Shown here: positions 5,178 through 5,763 of the stretch, piece by piece
Numbering within the stretch: position 1 is the stretch's first letter
Layout: each line of letters starts with the position of its first letter
Source: UBA3792 sp045576895
GTDB lineage: Bacteria > Bacillota > Clostridia > Christensenellales > CAG-138
Assembly (NCBI GenBank): GCA_045576895.1
Contig: JAZNHI010000092.1
Location: 1 to 5,763 of the forward strand
Direction of reading: 5' to 3'
DNA length: 5,763 nt
Notes under the pieces: model-generated
Databases searched by the model: none
What the model was told of the DNA's origin: nothing
Seen by the model: the letters and a program-made list of their open reading frames with translations, nothing else
Translations under genes and position numbers: made by a program

Positions 5178-5763
5178 ATGCCGCAACCGAGTTATGCATA
5201 CGCATGTGCGAGGCTGTCCGCGCTGAATAAGCGGCTTTTGGAGCCGCAGACGATTCAGCGCATGCTGGACGGTTCCGCTTCGGATGCGATGCGCGCGCTT
5301 TCCGACGTTCGATACGGCAATCTTTCCGACGCGACGGAAGCGGATATCGAGCGCATGATCGAGCGAGAAATGACCGATGCGATGCAGGAGGTCAGGGAGC
5401 TTTCCCCGAATCCGGCAATCACCGATCTCTATCTGCTGCGTGCGGATGTGCAGAACCTCAAGGTGCTCTTGAAGGCACGGCTTCTGAATCAGAGCGAAAC
5501 GGTGTTCACGCCGGGCGGACTGTTTGATCGCGAGACGCTTTCCGCAATGGTCAAGGACCGGCAGTACGACGCGCTCCCGGAGGAGATCCGCGACGCGATG
5601 AACACGCTGGAGAAACGGTTGGAGATCCGAGTCGAGCCACAGGCGATTTCGATCGCGCTCGATCGCGCTTATCTCGCGCACGCACTGAAGGCTTCCGCAA
5701 AGCATCCGGTCTTTTCGCAGTACTTCAAGGCGGAGGCGGATTTTGACAATGTGCTGACGTTTC
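5178..5763 (+). CDS. ntpC: V/A-type ATPase subunit C (d-type central-stalk cap), 5' part
   Basis: An open frame starts at ATG 5178 and runs off the window end without a stop (195 codons plus one base); full-length relatives are about 330-350 residues. Subunit C is the funnel-shaped cap that couples the central rotor shaft to the c-ring. Seen: the N-terminal YAYACARLSALNKRLLEPQT (6-25; the family shows Y-x-Y-x-x-AR near the start), LYLLRADVQNLKVLLKARLL (84-103), which matches the family's D-x-x-N-L-K-x-L-L-K-x-R core, and EPQAISIALDRAYLAHALKA (153-172), matching the repeated 'D-x-x-I-D-x-x-LD-x-x-Y' type segment. It is soluble and mostly helical. Its place after subunit E fits the operon. The length and C-terminus cannot be judged here. 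Confidence 0.9.
   Translation, partial: MPQPSYAYACARLSALNKRLLEPQTIQRMLDGSASDAMRALSDVRYGNLSDATEADIERMIEREMTDAMQEVRELSPNPAITDLYLLRADVQNLKVLLKARLLNQSETVFTPGGLFDRETLSAMVKDRQYDALPEEIRDAMNTLEKRLEIRVEPQAISIALDRAYLAHALKASAKHPVFSQYFKAEADFDNVLTF

Noticed and set aside
5649..5668. Tandem 10-bp repeat TCGATCGCGC x2 inside subunit C.
   Set aside because: The repeat unit is not a multiple of three, the encoded residues (SIALDRAY) fit the subunit C family pattern, and it is best explained by GATC/GCG codon-pair bias.
1..5763. Mobile elements, CRISPR arrays, tRNA or rRNA genes, toxin-antitoxin or defence genes.
   Set aside because: Coding sequences fill nearly the whole window, the largest gap is 88 bp, and no repeats, cloverleaf sequences or matching protein motifs were seen.

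Overview
The window comes from a bacterial chromosome, most likely a GC-rich Firmicute of the class Clostridia. The lineage is inferred from gene content and order and from protein resemblance, not from any search. All genes are on the + strand and packed tightly. The sequence is GC-rich by eye, with strong Shine-Dalgarno sites and heavy use of ATC, GCG and CTG codons.

Region 1 (1-1744) is a housekeeping block. It holds the 3' part of a Sua5/YwlC-type L-threonylcarbamoyladenylate synthase gene (tRNA t6A modification), an 88-bp gap with a good sigma-70/SigA-type promoter, then rpiB (ribose-5-phosphate isomerase B) and upp (uracil phosphoribosyltransferase), which overlap by ATGA.

Region 2 (1766 to the end) is the first half of a rotary V/A-type ATPase operon. 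The order is peripheral-stalk subunit G-type (ntpF-like), membrane subunit I (a-type stator), K (the c-ring proteolipid), E (peripheral stalk) and C (central-stalk cap, cut by the window end). This matches the known F-I-K-E-C order of the Enterococcus hirae ntp operon, so the remaining V1 genes (G, A, B, D) should lie just downstream. The c-ring protein carries the full set of residues that bind Na+ in E. hirae NtpK, so the enzyme is probably a Na+-linked ATPase or ATP synthase.

The most notable feature is context. In Bacillus and many clostridia the block sua5/ywlC - rpiB - upp leads into the F-type ATP synthase operon. Here a V/A-type operon occupies that place, only 21 bp after upp. Other points are a strong enrichment of GATC, a nine-codon mini-ORF bridging the subunit I stop and the subunit K start, and an SD-strength pattern that fits subunit stoichiometry. 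I found no mobile element, CRISPR array, RNA gene or clearly undescribed system. The content is recognisable core metabolism and bioenergetics.
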